NCBI RefSeq assembly: GCF_900155545.1
Contig: NZ_LT732526.1
Location: forward strand, 2,742,899 to 2,806,898
Reading direction: 5' to 3'
Length of the DNA: 64,000 bases
Source: Clostridium sp. Marseille-P2415
GTDB taxonomy: Bacteria > Bacillota > Clostridia > Lachnospirales > Lachnospiraceae
The notes beneath the pieces are model-generated. The model saw nothing but the letters and a program-made list of their open reading frames with translations, made no database searches and was not told where the DNA came from. Each line of letters opens with the position of its first letter. Within the stretch, counting starts at the first letter, position 1. Below are positions 1 to 10,012 of this stretch, piece by piece. A program made the position numbers and the translations under genes.

Positions 1-693
1 CTCTACATTGCATCCGGGAAGGCATGGTTTACCTTCCATGGTACCGCCACAGAGGTTCCAGCCGGGAACATGGTGCTTTATGAACCTCTTCAATATCAGC
101 AGTACTCCTATTATCTGGAAGACAAACCGGAAGTATACTGGCTGCATTTTACAGGAGAAGAAGCGGCCGGCCTTTTAACACAGGCAGGTTTTGGAGAAAG
201 CCCTTTTTTATACACCGGTGTTTCTTCCAGATACCAGGAATTATTCCTTTCCATTATCCGGGAACTGCAAATTTTCCGCCCCTGCTCGGAAGAACTGGCC
301 ATTCTGTATTTAAGACAGCTTTTCCTGCTTCTCAAGCGTTTAAAGGAGGAAGGCGGCTTTCCAAAAACAGAGATACAGAAAGTCATGGAGAAGGCGGTCC
401 ATTACTTTCATGAAAATTTCTCCAGGGATATCGAAATCGACCATTATGCCAGAGAGCTCCACATGAGCACCTGCTGGTTCATCCGAAGCTTTAAGCAGTA
501 TGTGGGAATGCCGCCCCGTAAGTATCTGACCTCCATACGGGTCAAAAAAGCCAGAGAGCTTTTGGAAAGCACGGACTATGGAGTCGGGGAGATCGGCAAT
601 ATCGTCGGTTACGACAATCCTCTGTACTTCAGCAGAATATTCAAAAAGCAAACCGGAATTTCACCGGCAGAATACCGGAAAGCCGCAAGGTGA
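1..693 (+). CDS. AraC family transcriptional regulator, C-terminal part (left end cut by window)
   Basis: The reading frame is already open at base 1 and the residues before the first ATG (base 70) read like the end of a cupin-type sugar-sensing domain, so the true start lies left of the window. The last 100 residues form a double helix-turn-helix of the AraC/XylS type, with the typical ending FKKQTGISPAEYRK. Proteins of this build bind a sugar in the N-terminal barrel and activate carbohydrate genes. It converges on the arabinose operon regulator with 21 bases between the stop codons, and a short GAGCC/GGCTC inverted repeat lies at the junction. Its own target is not visible here; arabinose-related genes are an inference from position. 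Confidence 0.88.
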   Translation, partial: LYIASGKAWFTFHGTATEVPAGNMVLYEPLQYQQYSYYLEDKPEVYWLHFTGEEAAGLLTQAGFGESPFLYTGVSSRYQELFLSIIRELQIFRPCSEELAILYLRQLFLLLKRLKEEGGFPKTEIQKVMEKAVHYFHENFSRDIEIDHYARELHMSTCWFIRSFKQYVGMPPRKYLTSIRVKKARELLESTDYGVGEIGNIVGYDNPLYFSRIFKKQTGISPAEYRKAAR

Positions 694-714
694 GCCAGGC
701 AGGCTCCGTCCGGA

Positions 715-1821
715 TTAATCTTTTTTCCGGCGGTCCCTGCAGGACTCCCGGACTACCAGTTCCGGTTTTAAGATCCGCTCCACTCTGCTTTCTTCATCGG
801 CCACGCCATTTATCTTTTCCAGAAGAAGTTCTGCTGCCATAGCCCCCAGCCGCTCCTGGGGGTGGGCAATGGTGGTTAACTTCACCAGCCCGTTCTCTGC
901 TATAAAGGAATTGTCATAGCCCGTAACGGAAATGTCCTCCGGTACCGAAAACCCGCTTTTTTCAACGGCTTTTATGGCCTCGAATGCAATCTGGTCGTTG
1001 TAGCAGACGATTCCGTCTATGGGAACCCCTTCCTCAAGCATCAGCTTTAATATGCCTGATGGCTTCACAGTCCGGTCTTCCGTATGGAACCAGATCACCA
1101 TATCCGGATCATAAGGAAACCCAGCCTCCTGGAGGGCCTTCACATAGCCCTTATGGCGGTCTTTCCCCTGGCTGTCGTCAGCTTTGAATATTCCCAGAAT
1201 GTGCTTATGGCCTAACCCGATCAAATGCCTGGTGACCAGATATCCGCCCATGCAGTCATCCATCCGGATATGGGGCTTATTCTTCATCTGGACATAATAC
1301 CCCTGAATAAACACATAGGGAATCTGGTAAAAATCCAGCTTGTCATAAAGTCCCTTGTGGCCGCACATGATCTCACTTTTGCTTGGCTCAATAATGAGCC
1401 CGTCAATGTCCTTCTCAAGGATCTCTTCCAGACATTTGCTTTCCTTCCGTCTGCTGTTCCCCGTATTTTTAAGTATGATGCTGTACCCGCCGGCAGTGAG
1501 CACGCTGTCGATCCCCTGGATCAGCCGTGGGAAAATATAGTCAGACAAATAGGTGGTGATCACTGCGATGTTGCCTGACCCTTTTTTCCCTCCGGCTTTT
1601 CTGGAAACAAAGGTCCCCCGGCCATGTTCCGCCTGGATGAACCCCTCCTGTTCCAGGATGGACAGCGCTTTTCTCACCGTATGGCGGCTTACATGGAAGG
1701 CGGCCGACAATTCATTTTCCGAAGGCAGACGGTCTCCCGGCTTCCGCTGTCCGGAAACAATATCCCGTTTCAGTTCTTCCATTAACACATAATACTTTGT
1801 TTTTCCGCTGTCCTCCGCCAT
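715..1821 (-). CDS. araR: GntR/LacI-type arabinose repressor, AraR-like
   Basis: The first 70 residues form a GntR-type winged helix (RLPSENELSAAFHVSRHTVR) and residues from about 90 to the end form a LacI/periplasmic-binding-protein-like sugar-sensing domain. This fusion is the hallmark of Bacillus AraR, which leaves its operator when L-arabinose binds. An ATG 48 bases further upstream is in frame, but the ATG at 1821 has a GGAG seven bases before it and avoids overlap with araD. It is the last gene of the arabinose operon, so the repressor probably controls its own expression through the operator near 8147-8172. Assignment to arabinose comes from the neighbours; the specific ligand is inferred. 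Confidence 0.88.
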   Translation of the reverse strand: MAEDSGKTKYYVLMEELKRDIVSGQRKPGDRLPSENELSAAFHVSRHTVRKALSILEQEGFIQAEHGRGTFVSRKAGGKKGSGNIAVITTYLSDYIFPRLIQGIDSVLTAGGYSIILKNTGNSRRKESKCLEEILEKDIDGLIIEPSKSEIMCGHKGLYDKLDFYQIPYVFIQGYYVQMKNKPHIRMDDCMGGYLVTRHLIGLGHKHILGIFKADDSQGKDRHKGYVKALQEAGFPYDPDMVIWFHTEDRTVKPSGILKLMLEEGVPIDGIVCYNDQIAFEAIKAVEKSGFSVPEDISVTGYDNSFIAENGLVKLTTIAHPQERLGAMAAELLLEKINGVADEESRVERILKPELVVRESCRDRRKKD

Positions 1822-1831
1822 ATGGGACTCC

Positions 1832-2527
1832 TTACGATTTATTCTGGCCGTAATATGCATTCGGCCCATGTTTGCGCATAAAATGCTTATCCTGCAGGCA
1901 CTGGGGCGCAGGCATAACCGACGGATTAAGCAGCTCGGTCATGAGATTCATCCTTGCGATTTCCTCCAGCACTACGGCATTGTGAACTGCATTTGCCGCA
2001 TCGGTTCCCCAGGTAAAAGGTCCGTGGTTCTTGCATAATACTGCCGGAACATGCATGGGATTTATTTCCTTAAAGGTCTCGATGATCACAAGGCCTGTGT
2101 TCTTCTCATATCCGTCTTCAATCTCTTCCGCCGTGAGATTTCTGGCGCAGGGGATCTCCCCATAGAAATAATCCGCATGGGTGGTGCCATAACAGGGCAG
2201 ACCCCTGCCGGCCTGGGCCCAGGATGTGGCCATTGGAGAATGGGTATGAACGATTCCTCCTATTTCTTTAAATGCCTTATAAAGCTCCAGATGGGTGGCT
2301 GTGTCGGAGGAAGGATTTAATTCCCCTTCCACCTGATTGCCGTCTAAATCCATCACGACCATATCCTCAGGCCTTAGCCTTTCATAATCCACCCCGCTGG
2401 GTTTGATAACAAACAGGCCCTTTTCCCGGTCAATGCCGCTGACATTTCCCCATGTATAAGTAATGAGCCCTCTCTTCGGCAGCTCCATATTGGCTTCATA
2501 TACGTTTCTTTTCAGTTCTTCCAGCAT
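1832..2527 (-). CDS. araD: L-ribulose-5-phosphate 4-epimerase
   Basis: The 231-residue protein belongs to the class II aldolase/AraD family and has the expected length. Visible signatures are GNVSGID near residue 27, SSDTATH near residue 76, the metal-binding HTHSPMAT near residue 95 and a third histidine in [10 protein letters not shown]. It interconverts L-ribulose 5-phosphate and D-xylulose 5-phosphate, the last step that carries arabinose into the pentose phosphate pathway. It lies between araB and araR, with 10 bases to araR. The 110-base gap to araB holds two copies of a repeat that recurs near 18.9 kb. The family also contains fuculose-phosphate aldolases, but the operon makes AraD by far the best call. 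Confidence 0.95.
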   Translation of the reverse strand: MLEELKRNVYEANMELPKRGLITYTWGNVSGIDREKGLFVIKPSGVDYERLRPEDMVVMDLDGNQVEGELNPSSDTATHLELYKAFKEIGGIVHTHSPMATSWAQAGRGLPCYGTTHADYFYGEIPCARNLTAEEIEDGYEKNTGLVIIETFKEINPMHVPAVLCKNHGPFTWGTDAANAVHNAVVLEEIARMNLMTELLNPSVMPAPQCLQDKHFMRKHGPNAYYGQNKS

Positions 2528-2549
2528 ATCATACGCATCCTTTCCTTTT

Positions 2550-2636
2550 TATTGCCCATGCTTTTCGGGCATAAAGGTATACCCGTAGGGTGTTTCCTCT
2601 TTATTGCCCAGGTGTTTAGGGCATAAAGGTACTTCC
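2550..2636. repeat. Intergenic repeat, two units (one full, one shortened)
   Basis: Bases 2550-2599 and 2600-2636 are related units, each with TGCCC...GGGCA around a short loop followed by ATAAAGG. The first unit continues into a second small hairpin ACCCgtaGGGT. The same unit occurs twice more at 18911-19014. Both sites sit in gaps between minus-strand genes of one operon. It may act as an mRNA processing or stability element, or be a small mobile repeat. Confidence 0.75.
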
Positions 2637-2637
2637 A

Positions 2638-4239
2638 TCAACAATTCAGACTGTCCACCGCAGCACGCTCGATGGAAAGCCCGGTCCTGTACCGCTCCAT
2701 AAAAGCTGCAAAACCTATTTCATCCTCCGGGTCCGGCTCCATCCTGGTTCCTGCTTCAGCCTTAAATACTTTTTCTGCCAGATAATGATCCAGAGCTTCT
2801 CCGTCCTGTTTCCATATCATGTAAGAGGCTAACAGTGCAGCCCCCCAGGCCCCGCCTTCTCCCGCTGTCTCCATGACGGAAACCGGAACGCCCATTGCTG
2901 CAGCCATGATCCGCTGGCCCACGCCTTTTGTCTTAAAGAGACCTCCATGCCCCAAAAGCACATCCAGCCTGACGTCTTCCTCAAACAGGATATCCATTCC
3001 GGTCTTTAAAGCTCCCAGAGCCGTATAAAGATGGACCCTCATAAAATTCGCCAGATTGAAACGGCTTTCCGGTGTACGGACAAACAGGGGCCTTCCCTCT
3101 TCAAAATGAGTTATATGCTCCCCGGACAGATATCCGTAGGAAAGCAGGCCTCCGCAATCCTTATCGCCCTCCAGAGCTTTCTGGTAGAGTGCGGAAAACA
3201 GGGAATTTTTATCGGTCTTCATGCCCATGGCCCCGGCAAATTCTTCAAACAGGGAAACCCAGGCATTTAAGTCTGAGGTGCAGTTGTTACAGTGGACCAT
3301 GGCAACCGAATCTCCGGCGGGAGTTGTGACAAGATCTATTTCCGGATAAACCCTGGAAAGTTCTTTTTCCAGCACCACCATTGCAAACACACTGGTTCCG
3401 GCAGACACATTACCGGTCCTTCTTGCCACGCTGTTGGTGGCTGTCATTCCGGTTCCTGCATCTCCCTCCGGCGGGCAAAGCGGGATTCCAGGCTTTAAAT
3501 TCCCGCTGACATCAAGAAGTGCTGCTCCCTCCCCTGTCAGGGTACCTGCCGCCTCCCCTGCCGTCAGCACCGTTGGAAGGATATCCCGAAGCTTCCAGGG
3601 CAATCCCTCGGATGCAATCAGCTCATCAAACTGAACAGTCATCCGCTCATAAAAATCTTTTGTACTGCTGTCAACCGGGAACATGCCTGCGCAATCCCCG
3701 ATACCAAGCACCCGTTTTCCGGTCAGCTTCCAGTGGACATAGCCTTCCAGGGTAATGAGGTAGTCAATCCGGGACACATGCTCTTCCTTGTTAAGGATCG
3801 CCTGGTATAAATGGGCAATGCTCCATCTCTGGGGAATGTGATAGGAAAACAGCCGGGTCAGCTTCTCCGAGGCCTCCTCTGTCATGGTATTTCTCCAGGT
3901 GCGGAAGGGGACCAGAATATCTCCTTCCTTGTCAAATGCCATATATCCGTGCATCATGGCGGAAAAACAGATGGCACCGATGGTTGTCAGAGTCTCTCCG
4001 TACCGCATTTTTACATCTTCTGCCATTTTCCGGTAACTGTCCTGTACTCCTTCCCAGATATCCGGAATGGAATAGGTCCAGATTCCATCCACATACCGGT
4101 TTTCCCAGTCATGGCTGCCGGAAGCTATGGGATTATGTTCCTCATCCACCAATACCGCCTTGATCCTGGTGGACCCAAGCTCAATTCCAAGAGCGGTTTT
4201 CCCTTCCCGGATGGCCGCCGCTATGGTATTTTCCTTCAT
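2638..4239 (-). CDS. araB: FGGY-family carbohydrate kinase, probable ribulokinase
   Basis: The 533-residue protein is a sugar kinase of the FGGY family: the N-terminal ATP-binding lobe starts at [15 protein letters not shown] and a second actin-like lobe contains GTSVFAMV and, near residue 435, [10 protein letters not shown]. Its length is close to AraB (about 560) and longer than most xylulokinases. In this operon it should phosphorylate L-ribulose made by AraA. The start has AAAGGAGGGG ten bases upstream. Sequence alone does not separate ribulokinase from xylulokinase; the place between araA and araD decides it. Confidence 0.88.
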   Translation of the reverse strand: MKENTIAAAIREGKTALGIELGSTRIKAVLVDEEHNPIASGSHDWENRYVDGIWTYSIPDIWEGVQDSYRKMAEDVKMRYGETLTTIGAICFSAMMHGYMAFDKEGDILVPFRTWRNTMTEEASEKLTRLFSYHIPQRWSIAHLYQAILNKEEHVSRIDYLITLEGYVHWKLTGKRVLGIGDCAGMFPVDSSTKDFYERMTVQFDELIASEGLPWKLRDILPTVLTAGEAAGTLTGEGAALLDVSGNLKPGIPLCPPEGDAGTGMTATNSVARRTGNVSAGTSVFAMVVLEKELSRVYPEIDLVTTPAGDSVAMVHCNNCTSDLNAWVSLFEEFAGAMGMKTDKNSLFSALYQKALEGDKDCGGLLSYGYLSGEHITHFEEGRPLFVRTPESRFNLANFMRVHLYTALGALKTGMDILFEEDVRLDVLLGHGGLFKTKGVGQRIMAAAMGVPVSVMETAGEGGAWGAALLASYMIWKQDGEALDHYLAEKVFKAEAGTRMEPDPEDEIGFAAFMERYRTGLSIERAAVDSLNC

Positions 4240-4259
4240 TATGAAACCCCTCCTTTGTC

Positions 4260-4329
4260 AAGCGGATATTCGCAATCCGCTTCGCTGCTTGATTTGGTTA
4301 AAATGGGCCGCCCCTTTGGGTAAAGGGGC
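4260..4329. other. Two hairpins in the araA-araB gap
   Basis: AAGCGGAT (4260-4267) pairs with ATCCGCTT (4275-4282), and GCCCCTTT (4310-4317) pairs perfectly with AAAGGGGC (4322-4329) around a four-base loop. Neither is followed by a U-run on the minus strand, so they are more likely mRNA processing or stabilising stems that adjust araA against araB than terminators. Confidence 0.55.
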
Positions 4330-4345
4330 AACCCCCGCTACACAT

Positions 4346-5839
4346 TTAACGGAATACCATGGAATTCCATTTCAGTTCATTTTTTAAATCTCTTATGTTT
4401 GTCTTTTCATCAATATAGACTGCTTCAATGCCCATAGCCTCAGCCCAGTCTCCCATCTGTTCTGCCGTCAGATCGTAGGTAAAGGCCGTATGATGGGCGC
4501 CTCCGGCTAATATCCAGCTTTCCGCTCCGGTGGACAGGTCCGGCTCCGGCGTCCAGAATGCGGTGGCTACCGGAAGCTTTGGCATTGGCTTTTCCGTCTT
4601 TTTGCAGTTTACGGTATTGATGATCAGGCGGAAACGGCTGCCAAGATCGATCAGTGAGGTGGCGATGCCTTTCCCTTCCTTTGCCGTGAATACAAGACGG
4701 GCCGGATCCTCCCGCTGCCCCATGGACAACGGGTTCACCTTGATACCGATTTTTCCATCCGCAATGGTTGGACATACCTCTAACATATGGGCCTGCAGGA
4801 TCCCTTCTTTTCCCGGAACCAGGTTATAGGTGTAATCTTCCATAAAAGATGTGCCCTTCGCGTCCCTGACACCTTCGGTCATGATCTTCATAAGGCGTAC
4901 CATAGCGGCTGTTTTCCAGTCTCCCTCACCGCCAAAGCCATAGCCTTTTTCCATCAGGCGCTGAATGGCCAGGCCGGGAAGCTGCTTTAAGGAGCCCAGA
5001 TCACCGAAATGGGTCACAATGGCCTGGTAATTTTTGTCCTTTAAGAACCGTTCAAAGCCCAATTCCATCTGTGCCTGGACCGCCACATGGGCCTTGAATT
5101 CCTGAGGATCCCTCCCCTCCAGGAGAATTTCATACCGGCTGTAATACTCATCCACCAGGGCGGAAACATCGCCTGCTGCCACGTCCTTCACATAATCTGC
5201 GATTTCATTGACCGGATAGGCATCGATCTCCCAGCCAAACTTCATCTGCGCCTCTACCTTGTCACCCTCAGTGACCGCTACATTTCTCATGTTGTCCGCA
5301 ACCCGGACCACACGGATATGGCTGCTTTCCATGATGCCCACCGCAGTCCTCATCCAGGAACCGATCCGGCTCTGGACCGGTTCGTCATCCCAGAAGCCTG
5401 CAATGACCTTTCTCTCCATTCCCATTCTGGTGACCATATGGCCGAATTCCCGGTCGCCGTGGGCGGACTGGTTCTCATTCATGAAATCCATGTCAATGGT
5501 ATCGTAAGGAATTTCCCGGTTAAACTGGGTGTGTAAGTGGAGCAAAGGCTTTCTGTACTCCTGAAGTCCTAAAATCCAGGACTTGGCAGGAGAAAAGGTA
5601 TGCATCCAGGTGATCACTCCGGCACAGTTCTCATCGGCATTAGCCTGATTGAACAGGCTGCGGATGGAAGCATTATCGATCAGTACCGGCTTTAAAATCA
5701 CCTCATAAGGAAGAAGTCCGCAGGAATTCAGCCTTTCCGTGATGATTCCGGAATGCTCTGCTACATGTTTTAAGCATTCCTCACCGTAAAGATCCTGGGA
5801 ACCGGTTGCAAACCAGAATTGATACGCTTTATTTATCAT
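4346..5839 (-). CDS. araA: L-arabinose isomerase
   Basis: The protein (497 residues from this start) opens with YQFWFATGSQDLYGEE, the characteristic beginning of L-arabinose isomerase, and has the usual length of about 500. It converts L-arabinose to L-ribulose in the cytoplasm with a divalent metal; the motifs HTFSPAKSW and GEGDWKTAA flank the expected metal-binding glutamates. An in-frame ATG eight codons earlier exists, but the chosen ATG has AAGGGGGAA at good spacing, which overlaps that earlier start region. It follows abfA with about 35 bases between the genes, in the same operon. Confidence 0.96.
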   Translation of the reverse strand: MINKAYQFWFATGSQDLYGEECLKHVAEHSGIITERLNSCGLLPYEVILKPVLIDNASIRSLFNQANADENCAGVITWMHTFSPAKSWILGLQEYRKPLLHLHTQFNREIPYDTIDMDFMNENQSAHGDREFGHMVTRMGMERKVIAGFWDDEPVQSRIGSWMRTAVGIMESSHIRVVRVADNMRNVAVTEGDKVEAQMKFGWEIDAYPVNEIADYVKDVAAGDVSALVDEYYSRYEILLEGRDPQEFKAHVAVQAQMELGFERFLKDKNYQAIVTHFGDLGSLKQLPGLAIQRLMEKGYGFGGEGDWKTAAMVRLMKIMTEGVRDAKGTSFMEDYTYNLVPGKEGILQAHMLEVCPTIADGKIGIKVNPLSMGQREDPARLVFTAKEGKGIATSLIDLGSRFRLIINTVNCKKTEKPMPKLPVATAFWTPEPDLSTGAESWILAGGAHHTAFTYDLTAEQMGDWAEAMGIEAVYIDEKTNIRDLKNELKWNSMVFR

Positions 5840-5873
5840 TTTAATTTCCCCCTTCTCATTCATTTATCCAATA

Positions 5874-7415
<1,542 letters not shown>

Positions 7416-7430
7416 TCACGAATCAAATTT

Positions 7431-8084
7431 TTATTCTCCAAATACCTTTCGGTAATCGTCCTGGAACTTCACAATCCCCTGGTCAGTCAGGGGATGCTTC
7501 GTCATCTGTACCAATACCTGATACGGTACCGTTGCGATGTCCGCTCCCGCTTTTGCACAGTCGATTACATGGATCGGATTGCGGATGCTGGCTGCGATGA
7601 TCTCCGTCTTGATATCATGAATGGTAAATATCTCTGTGATATCTTCAATTAAGTCAATCCCGGGCATGGAAATATCGTCAAGCCTTCCTAAGAAAGGGGA
7701 AACATAGGCTGCACCGGCTCTGGCTGCCAAAAGAGCCTGGGCAGAAGAAAATACCAGCGTGACATTGGTTTTTATCCCTTCCTTTGCCAGAACCTTTACC
7801 GCCTTTAATCCTTCTGTTGTCATGGGGATCTTAACGACCATATTCGGGTGAATGGCGGCAATCTGGCGGCCTTCTTCGATCATCCCTTCCGCATCCACAG
7901 TCGTGGCCTTCACCTCTCCGCTCACCGGTCCATCTACGATGGAGGCAATCTCTGCAATTACCTGTTTGAAATCCCTGCCTTCCTTTGCAATCAGGGAAGG
8001 ATTGGTGGTAACGCCGCAGATAATTCCCATGTCATTAGCCTTCCTGATTTCCTCAATGTTCGCCGTGTCTACAAAAAATCTCAT
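7431..8084 (-). CDS. fsa: Fructose-6-phosphate aldolase / small transaldolase
   Basis: The 217-residue protein is of the short TalB/FSA type: it starts [14 protein letters not shown], has [13 protein letters not shown] near residue 24, and the Schiff-base lysine is Lys85 in VVKIPMT, the position known from FSA. Short members are either fructose-6-phosphate aldolases or true transaldolases; in a pentose operon a transaldolase role, feeding pentose phosphates into glycolysis, makes most sense. It is the first gene of the arabinose operon, 36 bases before abfA. The in vivo activity cannot be settled from sequence alone. Confidence 0.9.
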   Translation of the reverse strand: MRFFVDTANIEEIRKANDMGIICGVTTNPSLIAKEGRDFKQVIAEIASIVDGPVSGEVKATTVDAEGMIEEGRQIAAIHPNMVVKIPMTTEGLKAVKVLAKEGIKTNVTLVFSSAQALLAARAGAAYVSPFLGRLDDISMPGIDLIEDITEIFTIHDIKTEIIAASIRNPIHVIDCAKAGADIATVPYQVLVQMTKHPLTDQGIVKFQDDYRKVFGE

Positions 8085-8146
8085 ACGTTTCTACCTCCTG
8101 CTTTTTCCTTGAGAGTGATCCAATCATCCTCTTACTACCAATTTAT

Positions 8147-8172
8147 AACTTGTACGCACCATTGCACAAGTT
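8147..8172. promoter_or_regulatory. Inverted-repeat operator of the arabinose operon (probable AraR site)
   Basis: AACTTGT (8147-8153) and ACAAGTT (8166-8172) are perfect inverted arms 12 bases apart. The outer halves resemble AraR half-sites (Bacillus sites read ATTTGTACGTACAAAT), but here the halves are spread further apart. The site covers the expected transcription start, a classic place for repression. AraR as the binding protein is an inference. Confidence 0.65.
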
Positions 8173-8182
8173 GTTTTTATTT

Positions 8183-8191
8183 ATTATACCA
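8183..8191 (-). promoter_or_regulatory. Extended -10 promoter of the arabinose operon
   Basis: On the minus strand TGGTATAAT gives a perfect -10 hexamer (8183-8188) with a TGn extension (8189-8191). No good -35 is seen, as is common for extended -10 promoters. Transcription would start near 8175, at the edge of the inverted-repeat operator, and run through fsa to araR. Confidence 0.7.
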
Positions 8192-8351
8192 TAAGAAAGG
8201 GGTTTTTATAAAAAAAGATCCCTCAAAGGCACGAGAGAGATAAAGCACAAGGAAAACCCGCATTTTTCTGAATTTCTATGTTTTTTCCACAATCAGCTTG
8301 TTAAAAAAAGAGAAAATGCACAATTTTCATTTTCAAATTCCGGAATGTTTG

Positions 8352-8489
8352 TTGACACTTTTTCATCAATATGGGGTATATTATTAATTGTAACCCCCCC
8401 CCAATACATTATATAGTTTTTGCTACACCCCATAAGAAACGAAATACCTTCTCCGAAAAAAGACCAGCTACCCCAGCTGGTCTTTTTCA
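8352..8489 (+). ncRNA. Possible small RNA (promoter-to-terminator unit)
   Basis: On the plus strand TTGACA (8352-8357) is followed by TATATT (8377-8382) after a rather long 19-base spacer, then about 80 bases without a convincing reading frame, then a strong terminator stem (8461-8483) with a T-run. The expected transcript would be about 95-100 bases, starting just before a run of nine C (8394-8402). The long spacer and lack of comparative data keep this tentative; it may only be the shared terminator plus a chance promoter. Confidence 0.3.
8455..8488 (-). terminator. Bidirectional intrinsic terminator after the carboxypeptidase gene
   Basis: AGACCAGC (8461-8468) pairs with GCTGGTCT (8476-8483) around a seven-base loop. 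There is a T-run in both directions (TTTTTT on the minus strand, TTTTT on the plus strand). It ends the dac gene and could also end the possible small RNA. Confidence 0.85.
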
Positions 8490-8496
8490 TTTCCTG

Positions 8497-9939
8497 TTAT
8501 TTATTTTTTGTCTTACGGCGTTCCTTTAATATCCGGTCAAAAGCTTCCTCGTCACCTTCTGCTTTTAGACGCCGTCTTCTTTCTTCTCTGCGAAGTGCGA
8601 TTTCTCTGGACTCTTTCTTTTTCCTATATGCAAAGAATCCGGTTAAAACGCCTGCCAGGACAAGGAGAGCTGCAATTCCTGCCAATACATATGTTCCGTG
8701 AATGCCCTTTTTCCCTGATGCATCTGTCTGATTGGTATTTGAATCCGTTTTTGTCCCCGTGGGTTCAGCCTCTGCCGTTCCTGACTCTGATCCTTCCCCG
8801 GCCGGCGTTGTGCTTCCCTTTGCCAGCAGATAAGCCTGACCGACCTTTCTGTCATTGTAGGTATACTCAATGAGGGCAACTGCTCCTTTGGGACTCCCTG
8901 ACGGAAGCTCTGTTACCAGGGACTTATCCGCTTCTGGAAACCTGGCCCCCTTGGGAAGGGTAATGGTGCAGTCCGGCTCCAATTCCAAATCAGAGGGTTT
9001 GTAGCTCGTTCCGCTTACCTCCACCGGGCTTTCTCCTGAAGTATAGCTGGTTTCGTTCCCTGTAACAGGGAGATTCTCAAAACTGCTGAAACCAAATTCC
9101 AGAAGGGTTTTCCCGTCGATAAAATACTGCCTGGGGCTTCCTTTCAAAATAACAGAAACCAATCTTCTTCCATCCTGCTCCCCATAAGTAACAAGAGTGT
9201 TTCCGGCCTTAATGAGATATCCGGTTTTTCCGGCCACTGCGGAAGGGCAATAAAACTCACTCTTTTGATCCGTTGTCTTTACCAGCCTGTGCTCATTGTA
9301 AATGGTAAGACCCTCCGGATTGTTGGCGGTTGGAGGGATATCATGGCTTACTGCCGAACTGATCTCCACCAGCTTTTCATTGCTGTAGGCTGCCTTTGCT
9401 ATCAACGCCATATCATAGGCAGTTACATACTGAGTATCCCCATTCAGTCCGGAAGGGTTGTCAAAATGGCTCTCCGTACAGCCAAGCTCCGCTATCTTAT
9501 CATTCATCATGCGGACAAATTCCTCTCTGCTTCCTGCCACATGCTCCGCTAAAGCGTTGGCTGCCTGGTTGCAGGAATGCAGAATCAGAGAATAGAGACA
9601 GTCCTCCACGGAGAGCTTATCTCCATCTGTTACATTTAATTTATTTCCGCTGCCCTCCTCTACGTTGTATACTGAATCCTTGGAAAATGTCACCATATCA
9701 TCAAGCTTACTGTTCTCCAATACAATCAGGGCAGTTAAAATCTTTGTTATACTGGCCGGCGGATAAGCGGCATGTATGTTTTGTCCGAATATGACAGCCC
9801 CGGAATCCGCGTCCATGACAATACCGGCTTCCGCCTGGATACCGGTATCAGACGGCCAGTCCGGCTTTGCATATACGGTCATGAGAAACAGCTGACTGAT
9901 CAACAGGCAGCTTATCAGTATTTTCAATCGACCTTTCAC
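8497..9939 (-). CDS. D-alanyl-D-alanine carboxypeptidase (peptidase S11, DacF/PBP5 type)
   Basis: The 480-residue protein has an N-terminal signal peptide (residues 1-24), then a penicillin-binding S11 domain with all three motifs: SITK at 63-66, SCN at 122-124 and KTG at 238-240. A PBP5-type C-terminal beta domain follows, then a low-complexity linker and a transmembrane helix near residues 420-445 with a basic tail. It trims the terminal D-alanine from peptidoglycan stem peptides outside the membrane. Most PBP5 relatives end in an amphipathic helix; the true membrane span and charged cytoplasmic tail here are a variation seen in clostridia. Confidence 0.93.
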   Translation of the reverse strand: MKGRLKILISCLLISQLFLMTVYAKPDWPSDTGIQAEAGIVMDADSGAVIFGQNIHAAYPPASITKILTALIVLENSKLDDMVTFSKDSVYNVEEGSGNKLNVTDGDKLSVEDCLYSLILHSCNQAANALAEHVAGSREEFVRMMNDKIAELGCTESHFDNPSGLNGDTQYVTAYDMALIAKAAYSNEKLVEISSAVSHDIPPTANNPEGLTIYNEHRLVKTTDQKSEFYCPSAVAGKTGYLIKAGNTLVTYGEQDGRRLVSVILKGSPRQYFIDGKTLLEFGFSSFENLPVTGNETSYTSGESPVEVSGTSYKPSDLELEPDCTITLPKGARFPEADKSLVTELPSGSPKGAVALIEYTYNDRKVGQAYLLAKGSTTPAGEGSESGTAEAEPTGTKTDSNTNQTDASGKKGIHGTYVLAGIAALLVLAGVLTGFFAYRKKKESREIALRREERRRRLKAEGDEEAFDRILKERRKTKNK

Positions 9940-9963
9940 TTATCAATCCTCCTGACATGAAAC

Positions 9964-10008
9964 ATGCCCTAAAAGCCGCATTCAGATAATTATACGGTTT
10001 TAGGGCAT
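9964..10008. terminator. Large hairpin between rny and the carboxypeptidase gene
   Basis: ATGCCCTAAAA (9964-9974) pairs with TTTTAGGGCAT (9998-10008), with an inner CCG/CGG pair. No long U-run follows on the minus strand, so it may be a weak terminator or an mRNA 3' stabilising stem after rny. Confidence 0.55.
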
Positions 10009-10012
10009 TGTT

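Noticed and set aside
8293-8490. 65-codon frame on the minus strand upstream of the arabinose operon
   Set aside because: It runs through the terminator stem and has no Shine-Dalgarno or recognisable residues.
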